Assembly: GCA_029007845.1 (NCBI GenBank)
Contig: JAQXIP010000012.1
Coordinates: 1 to 43,942, forward strand
Source: Clostridiales bacterium
GTDB lineage: Bacteria; Bacillota; Clostridia; Lachnospirales; Lachnospiraceae
Length of the DNA stretch: 43,942 nt
Direction: 5' to 3'
A program made the position numbers and the translations under genes. Of the stretch, positions 25,451-33,997 are shown piece after piece. Numbering within the stretch: position 1 is the stretch's first letter; the number at the start of each line of letters is the position of its first letter. The notes below the pieces were generated by a model. The model searched no databases and had not been told where the DNA came from. It saw only the letters and a program-made list of their open reading frames with translations.

Positions 25451-25995
25451 TACTAATCACTGGTGGCAGTGGAAGCGGAAAATCTGCCTATGCAGAAGCG
25501 GTTTCGGTGGACTTAAAACGAAGGGCAGGAACGAAAGAAACTCTTGTATACGTTGCAACGATGCGTCCGGTTACAAAAGAAGGACTGCAGCGGGTGAAGC
25601 GCCATCAGGCTATGCGGGAAGGAAAAGGGTTCTGCACGGTGGAGTGTTATGAAAACCTGGACAGTCTTCTTCTTTCGGAACATTCGGTTGTTCTTTTAGA
25701 ATGTATGTCAAATCTATTGTTAAATGAATGCGGAATGGGAACGCTGCCGGATGAAATGGCGGGAAAACGGATTCTTAGCCAGGTAGAAAGACTTGCTGAA
25801 CGTGTGGAAGCCCTTGTAATTGTTACAAATGAAATTTTTAGTGATGGGATCTGGTATGATGACTACACAAGAGAATACCAGGATCAGCTTGCCTGGCTGA
25901 ATAAAGCTCTTGCAAACCGTGCAGACAAAGTAGTGGAAGTGGTTTATTCCATCCCTTTGAGTGTGAAAGGAGAACTGCCATGTATTCTCTCATAA
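25447..25995 (+). CDS. cobU: Adenosylcobinamide kinase / guanylyltransferase CobU
   Basis: A 182-residue bifunctional enzyme that phosphorylates adenosylcobinamide and then links GMP to it. P-loop GGSGSGKSAYAE (~6-17), the region RVKRHQAMRE containing the His that carries GMP, LLECMSNLLLNE, and VTNEIFSDGI are all as in CobU. It starts with GTG overlapping the previous stop (GTGA). A second, truncated CobU-like protein is encoded two genes downstream. Confidence 0.95.
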   Translation: MILITGGSGSGKSAYAEAVSVDLKRRAGTKETLVYVATMRPVTKEGLQRVKRHQAMREGKGFCTVECYENLDSLLLSEHSVVLLECMSNLLLNECGMGTLPDEMAGKRILSQVERLAERVEALVIVTNEIFSDGIWYDDYTREYQDQLAWLNKALANRADKVVEVVYSIPLSVKGELPCILS

Positions 25996-26732
25996 TTGCA
26001 TTTTCTATGTATTCCAAGCTTCCTATGCCGCAGGTTTCCTGGACAAAAGAACGTTCCCGGTATGTGATGTGCTGCTTCCCTTTTGTTGGAGCTGTGCTTT
26101 CCCTGATTTCTTTTGCCGTATGCGCGATGCTGGACTGGGTGCATGCCGGAATCTTGTTAAAAAGTGCGGTATTAACGCTTTTACCTCTTTTTTATACTGG
26201 TGGAATCCATATGGATGGGTTTCTTGATACGGTGGATGCAAAAAGTTCCTATCAGTCGAAAGAAAGGAAGCTGGAGATTCTTAAAGATCCACATGCAGGG
26301 GCATTTGCCATTATCTGGGGCGTTGCCATTACCCTGTTTTCCTTTGGGTGTTTTAGTGAGATTACCGGAAAAGAAAGAACCATCGTCTTTCTGGGGTATG
26401 TGTTATCCCGTGTATTAAGCGCCATAGCGGCGGTGACGTTCCGGGGAGCAAAAGAAGGAGGCACTTTGGCGGCATTTGCAACTGCCTCAGAAAAAAAAGT
26501 TTCTTTGGCCGTGCTGGGTGTCGTGTGTTTATCTACTGTGTCTGCGATGCTTGTAATCAGTCCCCTGGCGGGAGGTCTGGTAGTTCTGGCTGCTTTTTCT
26601 ACGTTTCTATACTACCGGTTTATGTCATACCGGATCTTTGGCGGGATTACAGGGGATCTGGCAGGCTGGTTTGTGCAGGTATGCGAGAGTGCGATGCTAT
26701 TTGGGGCAGTTGTGTCTCACTGGATTGGATAA
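25980..26732 (+). CDS. cobS: Adenosylcobinamide-GDP ribazoletransferase (cobalamin synthase) CobS
   Basis: A 250-residue integral membrane enzyme that joins adenosylcobinamide-GDP with alpha-ribazole (phosphate) to give adenosylcobalamin (phosphate). The signature GGIHMDGFLDTVDA (~74-87) with its acidic metal-binding residues is intact, followed by DPHAGAFA and six or so membrane segments. It overlaps cobU by 16 bases with AAAGGAG before the ATG. Confidence 0.94.
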   Translation: MYSLIIAFSMYSKLPMPQVSWTKERSRYVMCCFPFVGAVLSLISFAVCAMLDWVHAGILLKSAVLTLLPLFYTGGIHMDGFLDTVDAKSSYQSKERKLEILKDPHAGAFAIIWGVAITLFSFGCFSEITGKERTIVFLGYVLSRVLSAIAAVTFRGAKEGGTLAAFATASEKKVSLAVLGVVCLSTVSAMLVISPLAGGLVVLAAFSTFLYYRFMSYRIFGGITGDLAGWFVQVCESAMLFGAVVSHWIG

Positions 26733-26750
26733 AGGAAAGGATGGTTTGCT

Positions 26751-27077
26751 ATGATTTTTATATTTGGAGGAGCCGGGCAGGGGCAGGAAGCCTATGCAAA
26801 GGAGCAGTATGGGGAAAAGCTGCTTTTTGACTTTCATTTAAAAGTCCGGGAGTGGATGAAGCAGGGAAAAGATCCGATGGAAGAAACGAAAAGCATTCTA
26901 AAGGAGCAGCCGGATGTTGTGATTGTCAGCACGGAAATTGGATGTGGGGTAGTTCCGGTGGATTCTTTCGAACGGGAATACCGGGAAGAGACCGGAAGAG
27001 CATGCTGTTATCTTGCCAGCCAGGCAAAAAAGGTAATCCGGGTGCTGTGTGGAATTGGAATGGTGATTAAGGAATGA
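26751..27077 (+). CDS. Short CobU-like protein with degenerate P-loop
   Basis: A 108-residue protein. The N-terminus IFIFGGAGQGQEAYAKE occupies the position of the CobU P-loop, but the essential Lys-Ser is replaced (GQGQ in place of GSGKS). The middle part that carries the guanylylated His in CobU is missing. The C-terminal part, IVSTEIGCGVVPVDSFEREY and the following ETGR, matches CobU's 'V-S-N-E-V-G-x-G-I-V-P' segment. It cannot be an active kinase by the known mechanism. Position between cobS and cobC, with a 4-base ATGA overlap with cobC and its own AAAGGA site, argues that it is expressed and kept. A regulatory or structural partner of CobU is possible; function unknown. Confidence 0.7.
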   Translation: MIFIFGGAGQGQEAYAKEQYGEKLLFDFHLKVREWMKQGKDPMEETKSILKEQPDVVIVSTEIGCGVVPVDSFEREYREETGRACCYLASQAKKVIRVLCGIGMVIKE

Positions 27078-27700
27078 ACGTATATTTAATCCGGCATGGA
27101 ATGACAAAAGGAAATATGGAAAAGCGGTATGTAGGCCGGACTGATGAGTCTTTATTAGAATCGGAGAAAAAAAGACTCTGTATGGACATCGGACCGCAAG
27201 TCCAGAAGTTGTATGTCAGCCCGATGCGCCGCTGCATTGAGACTGCTGACTGCCTATGGAATCAGGATAACCTGTATCCTGGAAAGCCAGAGAGAGTGAT
27301 CGTGCCAGCGTTTCGGGAATGTGATTTTGGAAGGTTTGAATATCATAATTACCAGGAATTAAATGGAACAAAGGAATACCAGGACTGGGTAGATAGTGGA
27401 GGAACCCTTCCATTTCCGGAAGGAGAATCGGTGGAAGCATTTAAGCGGCGGTGCCAGCGTGCCTTTTATCAGATTATGAAAGCCGAATGGAAACAAGAAC
27501 CCATTGACCGGATGATTGGGCTTGTGGTTCATGGTGGAACGATTATGGCAGTCCTGGATGGTTTTTCCAGTCCTCACAAAGATTATTTTGACTGGCAGTG
27601 TCCAAACCGGGAAGGTTATGTCTGTGAGGTGCTGTTTATGAAAGATACGTTAAGATTAACGCATATTGCTAAGATCGGAGGCGGCAGATGGAACGGATGA
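27074..27700 (+). CDS. cobC: Histidine phosphatase family protein, probable alpha-ribazole phosphatase CobC
   Basis: A 208-residue phosphoglycerate-mutase-like phosphatase. The catalytic RHG motif is in YLIRHGMTKGN (~4-14), the second catalytic His in VVHGGTIMAVLDG, and CDFGRFEYHNYQEL carries the acidic residue region. Sequence alone gives only the superfamily; its place inside the B12 run makes dephosphorylation of alpha-ribazole 5'-phosphate (or of adenosylcobalamin phosphate) the likely role. It overlaps cbiB by 13 bases. Confidence 0.88.
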   Translation: MNVYLIRHGMTKGNMEKRYVGRTDESLLESEKKRLCMDIGPQVQKLYVSPMRRCIETADCLWNQDNLYPGKPERVIVPAFRECDFGRFEYHNYQELNGTKEYQDWVDSGGTLPFPEGESVEAFKRRCQRAFYQIMKAEWKQEPIDRMIGLVVHGGTIMAVLDGFSSPHKDYFDWQCPNREGYVCEVLFMKDTLRLTHIAKIGGGRWNG

Positions 27701-28683
27701 TTGTGATTCTTTTGGGGGTGCTTTTGGATATCCTGATTGGGGATCCAAAAGGATTATGGCATCCGGTTATGGGGATTGGAAGCCTGATTGGGTGGCTGGA
27801 AAAAATCTTATGCAAGATTTTTTCTCTGGATCTTTCAAAACCTCTAAAAAACCGGTCTGGGGATAAGAGAAAGGAAATTGCTGTGGGAGGAATCCTTTCT
27901 ATCGTTACGATTGCGTTATCGGCTTTTCTTCCGGCACTGATTCTTTTTTTTGCTGGATGGATTCATCCATATCTGAAGCTTTTTTTATCGGTTGTAATGT
28001 GTGGGCAGATTCTTGCCGCCCGCTCCTTGTATGAGGAAAGCCGGAAGGTGTATGTAGCTTTGACAAAAAAAGAACTTTCGGATGCCCGCTATGCAGTCTC
28101 TATGATTGTTGGACGGGATACAAAAGAATTATCCAAAGAAGGGGTAACAAAAGCCTGTGTGGAAACAGTGGCAGAAAATGCTTCAGATGGAGTATTAGCA
28201 CCACTATTTTATCTTTTGCTGGGCGGACCGGTGCTTGGATTTTTTTACAAGGCAATAAATACTATGGATTCCATGATTGGATACCGGAATAACCGCTATG
28301 AGAATTTTGGTAAAATAGCGGCAAAGCTGGATGATGTGATCAATTATCTTCCTGCCAGAATCAGCGCTATTCTTTTTCTTATCGCGTCCTGTTTGTGCGG
28401 ATATGATTGGAGAGGCGCAATCCGGATCTGGAAAAGGGACCGCAGGAAACAAAAAAGCCCGAATGCCGGGCAGACGGAGTCCGTGTGTGCAGGTGCGCTT
28501 GGGATAGAACTAGCAGGAGATGCCAGTTATTTTGGAGTTGTCTGCCACAAAGAGCTAATTGGTGACAGGACACGGGATATTGAGCCAGAAGATATTCTAC
28601 GGGCAAACCGTCTGATGTTTGCCTCCGAAGGGCTGATGGTTTTATTGGCATTTTTGTTTTTTTCGTTATTGTATCAGTTGTGA
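27688..28683 (+). CDS. cbiB: Adenosylcobinamide-phosphate synthase CbiB
   Basis: A 331-residue membrane protein that attaches (R)-1-amino-2-propanol phosphate to adenosylcobyric acid. GDPKGLWHPVMGIGSLIGWLEK near residue 15 and AENASDGVLAPLFY near 160 are the family's conserved segments; NTMDSMIGYRN follows. The ATG at 27688 has GGAGG upstream; a second ATG at 27697 overlaps the cobC stop. The gene for its substrate, cobD, follows directly. Confidence 0.95.
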   Translation: MERMIVILLGVLLDILIGDPKGLWHPVMGIGSLIGWLEKILCKIFSLDLSKPLKNRSGDKRKEIAVGGILSIVTIALSAFLPALILFFAGWIHPYLKLFLSVVMCGQILAARSLYEESRKVYVALTKKELSDARYAVSMIVGRDTKELSKEGVTKACVETVAENASDGVLAPLFYLLLGGPVLGFFYKAINTMDSMIGYRNNRYENFGKIAAKLDDVINYLPARISAILFLIASCLCGYDWRGAIRIWKRDRRKQKSPNAGQTESVCAGALGIELAGDASYFGVVCHKELIGDRTRDIEPEDILRANRLMFASEGLMVLLAFLFFSLLYQL

Positions 28684-28693
28684 GGTGAAAAAG

Positions 28694-29791
28694 TTGAAAG
28701 AATACAAGCATCAAATGCTTCCCGAACACGGGGGAAACCGGTATCGTGCCGGTGTCCGGTATGATTTTAGTGCCAATATCAATCCCCTGGGAATGCCCGA
28801 ACCGGCAAAGAAAGCCTTTGCGGGGATGGCAGATATGCTGGAATATTATCCGGATCCGGACTGTACGCTTCTCCGGGAAGCCATCGGGGAATGGGAGAAA
28901 GTGCCGGCAGAGTGGATTCTTACAGGAAATGGTGCGGTAGAACTGATCTATGGACTGGTGTATGCCGTAAAACCGAAGAAAGCATTGCTTGTAGAGCCTT
29001 CATTTTCGGAATATGAGAAGGCACTTCGCAATGTGGATTGTGAAATCTGCTATTATAAGCTGGATAAGTCTGATGGATTTCAGGTAAATGAAGAGATTCT
29101 TAATTCGGTTACCACTGATCTTGATCTGGTGTTTTTATGTAATCCAAATAACCCAACCGGACAAACGATTGCAAGGGAATGCATGTATGACATTTTAAAG
29201 CGTTGTGAACAAAATCAAACACTTCTTGTGGTAGACGAATGCTTTCTGCCGTTTCTTTCCACGGAAGAAGAGCGTACGTTGAAACCATATCTGTTAACGC
29301 ATTCCTGTCTTGCCGTGCTTCGAGCTTATACAAAGTTGTTTGCCATGCCAGGAGTGCGGCTTGGGTATCTTCTGTCAGGCAATCCGGTTCTTCTAAAAAA
29401 AATAAGAAACGTTCTTCCAGAGTGGAGTACTTCCCAGGTGGCACAAATTGTTGGAAGGGAAGCAGCGAAAGATACGGGGTATCTGTTCCGTACCAGAAAC
29501 CTCATCGACAAAGAACGGCTTTTTTTGCGTGAGGAGTTAAAGGACAATCCCCTGATTGACTGCCTGTATGGGTCAGAGGCAAACTTTTTGTTTTTTAGGG
29601 GAGATACAATGCTTTATGAAAAGCTGTTACAACAGGGAATTCTGATTCGTGACTGTAGTAATTTTTTGTCACTAAAAAAAGGATATTACCGGATTGCGGT
29701 GCGGACACATGAAGAGAATATAAAACTGGTGAATGGAATGAAGAGACTGGCAGAAAAGGCCAGGGACCAGGAGGAAACATGGCAAAAGTAA
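28694..29791 (+). CDS. cobD: L-threonine-O-3-phosphate decarboxylase CobD
   Basis: About 365 residues, a PLP enzyme of the aminotransferase I/II fold. HGGN near residue 13 and FSANINPLG are typical of CobD; CNPNNPTGQTI (~152) and the PLP-binding Lys in AYTKLFAMPGVRLGY (~212) are intact. It makes (R)-1-amino-2-propanol O-phosphate from threonine phosphate. The start is most likely the TTG at 28694, with AGGTG six bases upstream; the GTG at 28685 lacks a ribosome site. It could be confused with histidinol-phosphate aminotransferase, but the neighbours decide for CobD. No threonine kinase (PduX) gene is nearby. Confidence 0.92.
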   Translation: MKEYKHQMLPEHGGNRYRAGVRYDFSANINPLGMPEPAKKAFAGMADMLEYYPDPDCTLLREAIGEWEKVPAEWILTGNGAVELIYGLVYAVKPKKALLVEPSFSEYEKALRNVDCEICYYKLDKSDGFQVNEEILNSVTTDLDLVFLCNPNNPTGQTIARECMYDILKRCEQNQTLLVVDECFLPFLSTEEERTLKPYLLTHSCLAVLRAYTKLFAMPGVRLGYLLSGNPVLLKKIRNVLPEWSTSQVAQIVGREAAKDTGYLFRTRNLIDKERLFLREELKDNPLIDCLYGSEANFLFFRGDTMLYEKLLQQGILIRDCSNFLSLKKGYYRIAVRTHEENIKLVNGMKRLAEKARDQEETWQK

Positions 29792-31968
29792 TTATGGTGC
29801 AGGGAACGATGTCTGGTGCGGGAAAAAGTCTTCTGGCGGCAGGGTTATGCCGTGTTTTTACCCAGGATGGTTACCGGGTGGCGCCCTTTAAGTCCCAGAA
29901 TATGGCACTGAATTCTTTTGTGACAAAAGATGGTCTGGAGATGGGACGTGCCCAGGCGATGCAGGCAGAGGCATGCGGGATTGAGCCATCGGTAAACATG
30001 AACCCGGTTTTATTAAAGCCTACATCGGATCAGGGCTCCCAGGTAATTGTGAATGGGAAAGTGCGCGGACAAAAAAATGCGGTGGATTATTTTGCAGAGA
30101 AAAAAAGCCTGATTCCAGATATTTTAAAAGCATATGAAGCACTGTCAAAAGAAGCAGATATTATTGTAGTAGAAGGGGCAGGAAGTCCGGCAGAGATAAA
30201 TCTGAAACAGGATGATATTGTGAATATGGGACTGGCTGAGCTTCTGGATGCTCCGGTTATTCTTGTGGGGGACATTGACCGGGGTGGTGTGTTTGCACAG
30301 CTTTATGGAACAGTTGCCCTGCTTGAGAAAAAGGAGCAGGCCCGGATAAAGGGACTTGTGATTAACAAATTCCGGGGAGACGAAAGTCTTCTTGATGATG
30401 GTCTTACGATGCTTGCCAATACTTGTCATACACCGGTTCTTGGGGTGCTCCCATATCTTATGGATGTCCATCTGGAAGAGGAAGACAGTCTGGCAGAGTG
30501 TCTTTACGATACGAATATTGCTTCTGGGAATTCGGAACCGGACACAGAAAAACTGTTTGACATAGTGGTTATCCGGTTCCCCAAGATCTCTAATTTTACT
30601 GATTACCAGGCATTGGAAATCTCGGAGGGCATATGCCTTAGATATGTATCCGATACGAAGCAGCTTGGGAATCCGGATATGGTCATACTTCCGGGGACAA
30701 AAAGCACTATGACGGATCTTTGCTGGCTGAAAAATAATGGACTGGATGCAGCGATTATCCGCCTTGCCAAAAAGGGAGTCCCGGTTTTTGGAATCTGTGG
30801 CGGTTACCAGATGCTTGGGACAAGACTGGAGGATCCAGAGGGAAATGATGGCGGCGGCAGCCTTATGGGGCTTGGACTTCTTCCAATGCGTACCTGTTTT
30901 ACGGGGGAGAAGCAAAGGACAAGGAGAGATGGAACCGTATGTTCCACAATACCGGGAATCTACCGGGAATTCTGCGGATGCAGGGTATCTGGTTATGAGA
31001 TTCACATGGGACAGTCGGTTCCGGATGGAGATCGTGCCGTGCCGTTTTTATCCCTGTCTGCATTTCAGAATGTAGAAGAGGGAAACGATGGTTTCGTGCT
31101 GGACAATGTGGCAGGAACGTACTTACATGGTTTTTTTGACTCCGAGGAAATCCGTGAGGCGTTATACACAATGTTATGCGAGAGGAAAGGGGTTAACCCT
31201 GGGAAAAAAACGGCTGCCAATTATAAGGCTTATAAAGAAAAACAGTTTGATCTTCTTGCGGATGCCGTACGGGTTCATCTGGATCTTAAGAAAATCTATG
31301 ACATTCTTGGAATGGGAACACCGGATCCGATAGAAAAAGAATACCATTGGGACACGATGCTTCCTGCCGAGATTGAAAAGCGAAGCTTTGAGATCATTGG
31401 GGAAGAGATGGGACATTATCCGGTTGCCCCGGAAAATCTTCTGGTCGTCAAACGGGTCATTCATACCAGCGCTGATTTTGATTATCTTAGAAATCTGGAG
31501 TTTTCCAAAGATGCAGTGGCAATTGCGAAGAAAGCCATCCGGGACGGTGCCGTGATTGTAACGGATACCCAGATGGCAAAGGCAGGTATTAATAAGAAAA
31601 AGCTGGCGGCATATGGTGGAGAAGTATTTTGTTTTATGAGTGACGAGGATGTGGCGAAAGAGGCAGTAAAAAATAAAACGACCAGAGCAGTGGCCAGTAT
31701 GGATAAGGCATGCAGGCTAAAGAAGGATGTCATCTTTGCAATAGGCAATGCACCGACTGCGCTGATTCATCTGTACGACCTGATTAAGGCGGGAAAGATA
31801 AAACCAAAGCTTATTATTGGTGTACCGGTGGGGTTTGTCAATGTGGTGGATGCAAAAGAACAGATTATGGAGGCAGGTGTTCCTTATATTGTGGCACGGG
31901 GCCGCAAAGGAGGAAGTAATATTGCCGCGGCAATCTGCAATGCGCTGCTTTATGGAATGAATGAATAG
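29779..31968 (+). CDS. cbiP-cbiC: Fusion of cobyric acid synthase (CbiP) and cobalt-precorrin-8 methylmutase (CbiC)
   Basis: A 729-residue frame. Residues 1-~505 are CbiP: MVQGTMSGAGKSLLAAGLCR P-loop, FKSQNMALNSFVT, GDIDRGGVFAQ, then an amidotransferase half with Cys in FGICGGYQMLG and His in YLHGFFDS. It amidates side chains b, d, e and g. Residues ~525-729 are CbiC: RVIHTSADFDY with the catalytic-type His ~561, GNAPTALIHL and GVPVGFVNV. It moves the C-11 methyl to C-12, giving cobyrinic acid. The fused steps are not adjacent: CbiA acts between them. The frame is uninterrupted at the joint; it ends the B12 run. Confidence 0.95.
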   Translation: MAKVIMVQGTMSGAGKSLLAAGLCRVFTQDGYRVAPFKSQNMALNSFVTKDGLEMGRAQAMQAEACGIEPSVNMNPVLLKPTSDQGSQVIVNGKVRGQKNAVDYFAEKKSLIPDILKAYEALSKEADIIVVEGAGSPAEINLKQDDIVNMGLAELLDAPVILVGDIDRGGVFAQLYGTVALLEKKEQARIKGLVINKFRGDESLLDDGLTMLANTCHTPVLGVLPYLMDVHLEEEDSLAECLYDTNIASGNSEPDTEKLFDIVVIRFPKISNFTDYQALEISEGICLRYVSDTKQLGNPDMVILPGTKSTMTDLCWLKNNGLDAAIIRLAKKGVPVFGICGGYQMLGTRLEDPEGNDGGGSLMGLGLLPMRTCFTGEKQRTRRDGTVCSTIPGIYREFCGCRVSGYEIHMGQSVPDGDRAVPFLSLSAFQNVEEGNDGFVLDNVAGTYLHGFFDSEEIREALYTMLCERKGVNPGKKTAANYKAYKEKQFDLLADAVRVHLDLKKIYDILGMGTPDPIEKEYHWDTMLPAEIEKRSFEIIGEEMGHYPVAPENLLVVKRVIHTSADFDYLRNLEFSKDAVAIAKKAIRDGAVIVTDTQMAKAGINKKKLAAYGGEVFCFMSDEDVAKEAVKNKTTRAVASMDKACRLKKDVIFAIGNAPTALIHLYDLIKAGKIKPKLIIGVPVGFVNVVDAKEQIMEAGVPYIVARGRKGGSNIAAAICNALLYGMNE

Positions 31969-32054
31969 TTTGAGAAAAAAGGGGCAATCTGACAGTTATA
32001 AGAGCATGTCTGATGATGCAGGCATGACTATGACAGAATTGTGAGGAGTTGCCT

Positions 32055-33929
32055 ATGTTTGAACCATATATTAAGGATGAGGAGAAAAAACCGGAATTTA
32101 CAGTGACATCCATTGTATCCGGAATTTTGCTGGCGGTTTTATTTGGTGCATCGAATGCGTATCTGGGATTGAAGGTTGGAATGACGGTTTCGGCGTCCAT
32201 TCCGGCAGCTGTGCTTGGAATGGGAATTATCCGGGTGCTTTGCAAGCGAAAATCGATCCTGGAAAGTAATATGATTCAGACAATTGGTTCTGCCGGCGAG
32301 AGTCTGGCAGCAGGTGTAATCTTTACGGTTCCGGCTATTTTTATCTGGGCAAAGGAAGGAAGAACCCATACACCGGGAATACTGGAAATCGCCGGAATCG
32401 CCCTTGCAGGAGGAATTCTTGGTATCTTATTTATGATTCCCCTTCGGAAAGCACTGATTGTCCGGGAACACGAGCGGCTGCCTTTTCCAGAAGGAACCGC
32501 ATGTTCAAAAGTCCTTATGGCTGGAGAAGAAAATAAGAATGAATCGTCTTTTGTCTTCCTCCCTATGGGAATCGCTGCTGCGGCAAAATGGATTACCGAT
32601 GGACTTAAGCTGGCATCCGGTGAGGTGAATGTGGTGCTTCGTTCGCTAGGCACAGAGTTTGGTGTGAGCGTATATCCGGCACTTTCGGGTGTTGGTTATA
32701 TATGTGGTGTCCGCATTTCTGCAATTATGTTTGCGGGTGGCGTGTTTGCATGGCTTGTCCTGATTCCGCTTATTGGGATATTTGGCGGGAATACGATATT
32801 GTATCCGGCTGATATTCCGGTATATGAGATCTGGAACACAAAAGGAGCTGCGGGGATCTGGAATGATTATATCCGGTATATCGGGGCTGGTGCGGTTGCA
32901 GCAGGCGGCATGATCAGTCTGATCAAATCTTTGCCTATGCTTGTGGGAATCTTTCGGGATTCGATGAAAGCATTAACCGGAAAGAAGACCGAAGGGATGA
33001 AAGAAGGACGTACCAGTCAGGAACTTTCCATGAAGGTAATTGTTGGAATCATAGTTCTTGTGGCAGCATTTTTGATCGTAACACCCCAGATTCCGGTGGG
33101 GATTACCGGGACAATCCTGATTCTTATTTTTGGTTTTTTCTTTGCGGTTGTAGCGGCCCGTATGGCGGGATTAGTAGGGAGCAGCAATAACCCTATATCG
33201 GGAATGACCATTGCCACACTCTTATTATCAGCCGGCATATTAAAGCTTTCTGGTAACACGGGGATCGGGGGAATGTTAAGTGCGATGGCCATTGGCTCGG
33301 TTATCGCCATCATTGCGGCGATTGCCGGTGATACATCCCAGGATTTAAAGACCGGATATCTTCTTGGGGCAACTCCGAAACGGCAGCAGATTGGTGAACT
33401 GATTGGAGTAATTGTGTCTGCTTTGACCATTGGAGGCGTACTCTATCTGTTAAATGCGGCATGGGGCTTTGGTTCAAAAGAACTGGCGGCACCCCAGGCA
33501 ACCTTAATGAAAATGATTGTTGAGGGAGTTATGGGAGGGAAGCTGCCCTGGAGTCTGATCTGGATTGGAGTCTTTATTGCGATTACCGCACAGCTTTTAG
33601 CCGTGCCGATATTGCCGTTTGCCATCGGGCTTTATCTTCCGGTGCAGACGAGTGCCTGTATTATGATTGGTGGACTTTTGCGGGCATATACAGAGAAACG
33701 GGGCTTGTCGGTAAGCCGTGGAATCCTGTGCAGTTCGGGACTGATTGCAGGAGAAGGACTGATGGGGGTACTCCTTGCGGTGTTTGAACTGATTCCATTT
33801 CAACAGGGAACCCTTGCGGAATGGTTTGCGATTGGAACCAGGTTTCATACTGGATGGATCGGAGGAATTCTTGTGCTTCTTGGATTGACTGGGACAATTT
33901 TAGTTTGTGTCAGAAAAGGGGATGCTTGA
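32055..33929 (+). CDS. OPT-family oligopeptide/metal-chelate transporter
   Basis: A 624-residue membrane protein with about 14-16 hydrophobic segments. Family features: NAYLGLKVGMTVSASIPAA near residue 35, ERLPFPEGTACSKVL (~140), and the C-terminal PFAIGLYLPVQTSACIMIGG. OPT proteins import peptides or metal-siderophore complexes by proton coupling. The start at 32055 has AGGAG six bases upstream. It follows the B12 run after 86 bases without an obvious terminator, so read-through is possible. Iron uptake genes come next, but they have their own promoter. Confidence 0.9.
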   Translation: MFEPYIKDEEKKPEFTVTSIVSGILLAVLFGASNAYLGLKVGMTVSASIPAAVLGMGIIRVLCKRKSILESNMIQTIGSAGESLAAGVIFTVPAIFIWAKEGRTHTPGILEIAGIALAGGILGILFMIPLRKALIVREHERLPFPEGTACSKVLMAGEENKNESSFVFLPMGIAAAAKWITDGLKLASGEVNVVLRSLGTEFGVSVYPALSGVGYICGVRISAIMFAGGVFAWLVLIPLIGIFGGNTILYPADIPVYEIWNTKGAAGIWNDYIRYIGAGAVAAGGMISLIKSLPMLVGIFRDSMKALTGKKTEGMKEGRTSQELSMKVIVGIIVLVAAFLIVTPQIPVGITGTILILIFGFFFAVVAARMAGLVGSSNNPISGMTIATLLLSAGILKLSGNTGIGGMLSAMAIGSVIAIIAAIAGDTSQDLKTGYLLGATPKRQQIGELIGVIVSALTIGGVLYLLNAAWGFGSKELAAPQATLMKMIVEGVMGGKLPWSLIWIGVFIAITAQLLAVPILPFAIGLYLPVQTSACIMIGGLLRAYTEKRGLSVSRGILCSSGLIAGEGLMGVLLAVFELIPFQQGTLAEWFAIGTRFHTGWIGGILVLLGLTGTILVCVRKGDA

Positions 33930-33954
33930 CAAGAAAAGCGTTAAGTGGTTTAAT
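33926..33954 (+). promoter_or_regulatory. SigmaA promoter of the feo genes
   Basis: Perfect -35 TTGACA (33926-33931) overlapping the OPT gene's stop codon, 17-base spacer, -10 TTTAAT (33949-33954). No convincing Fur box is visible between it and the start codon. Confidence 0.7.
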
Positions 33955-33997
33955 TTTTGCGCAGGAACACATATAGAAATGATTAGGAGTGATAAAG

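Noticed and set aside
31969-32054. Terminator after the B12 run
   Set aside because: I looked for a stem followed by T residues and found none; only short imperfect repeats around GCATG are present.
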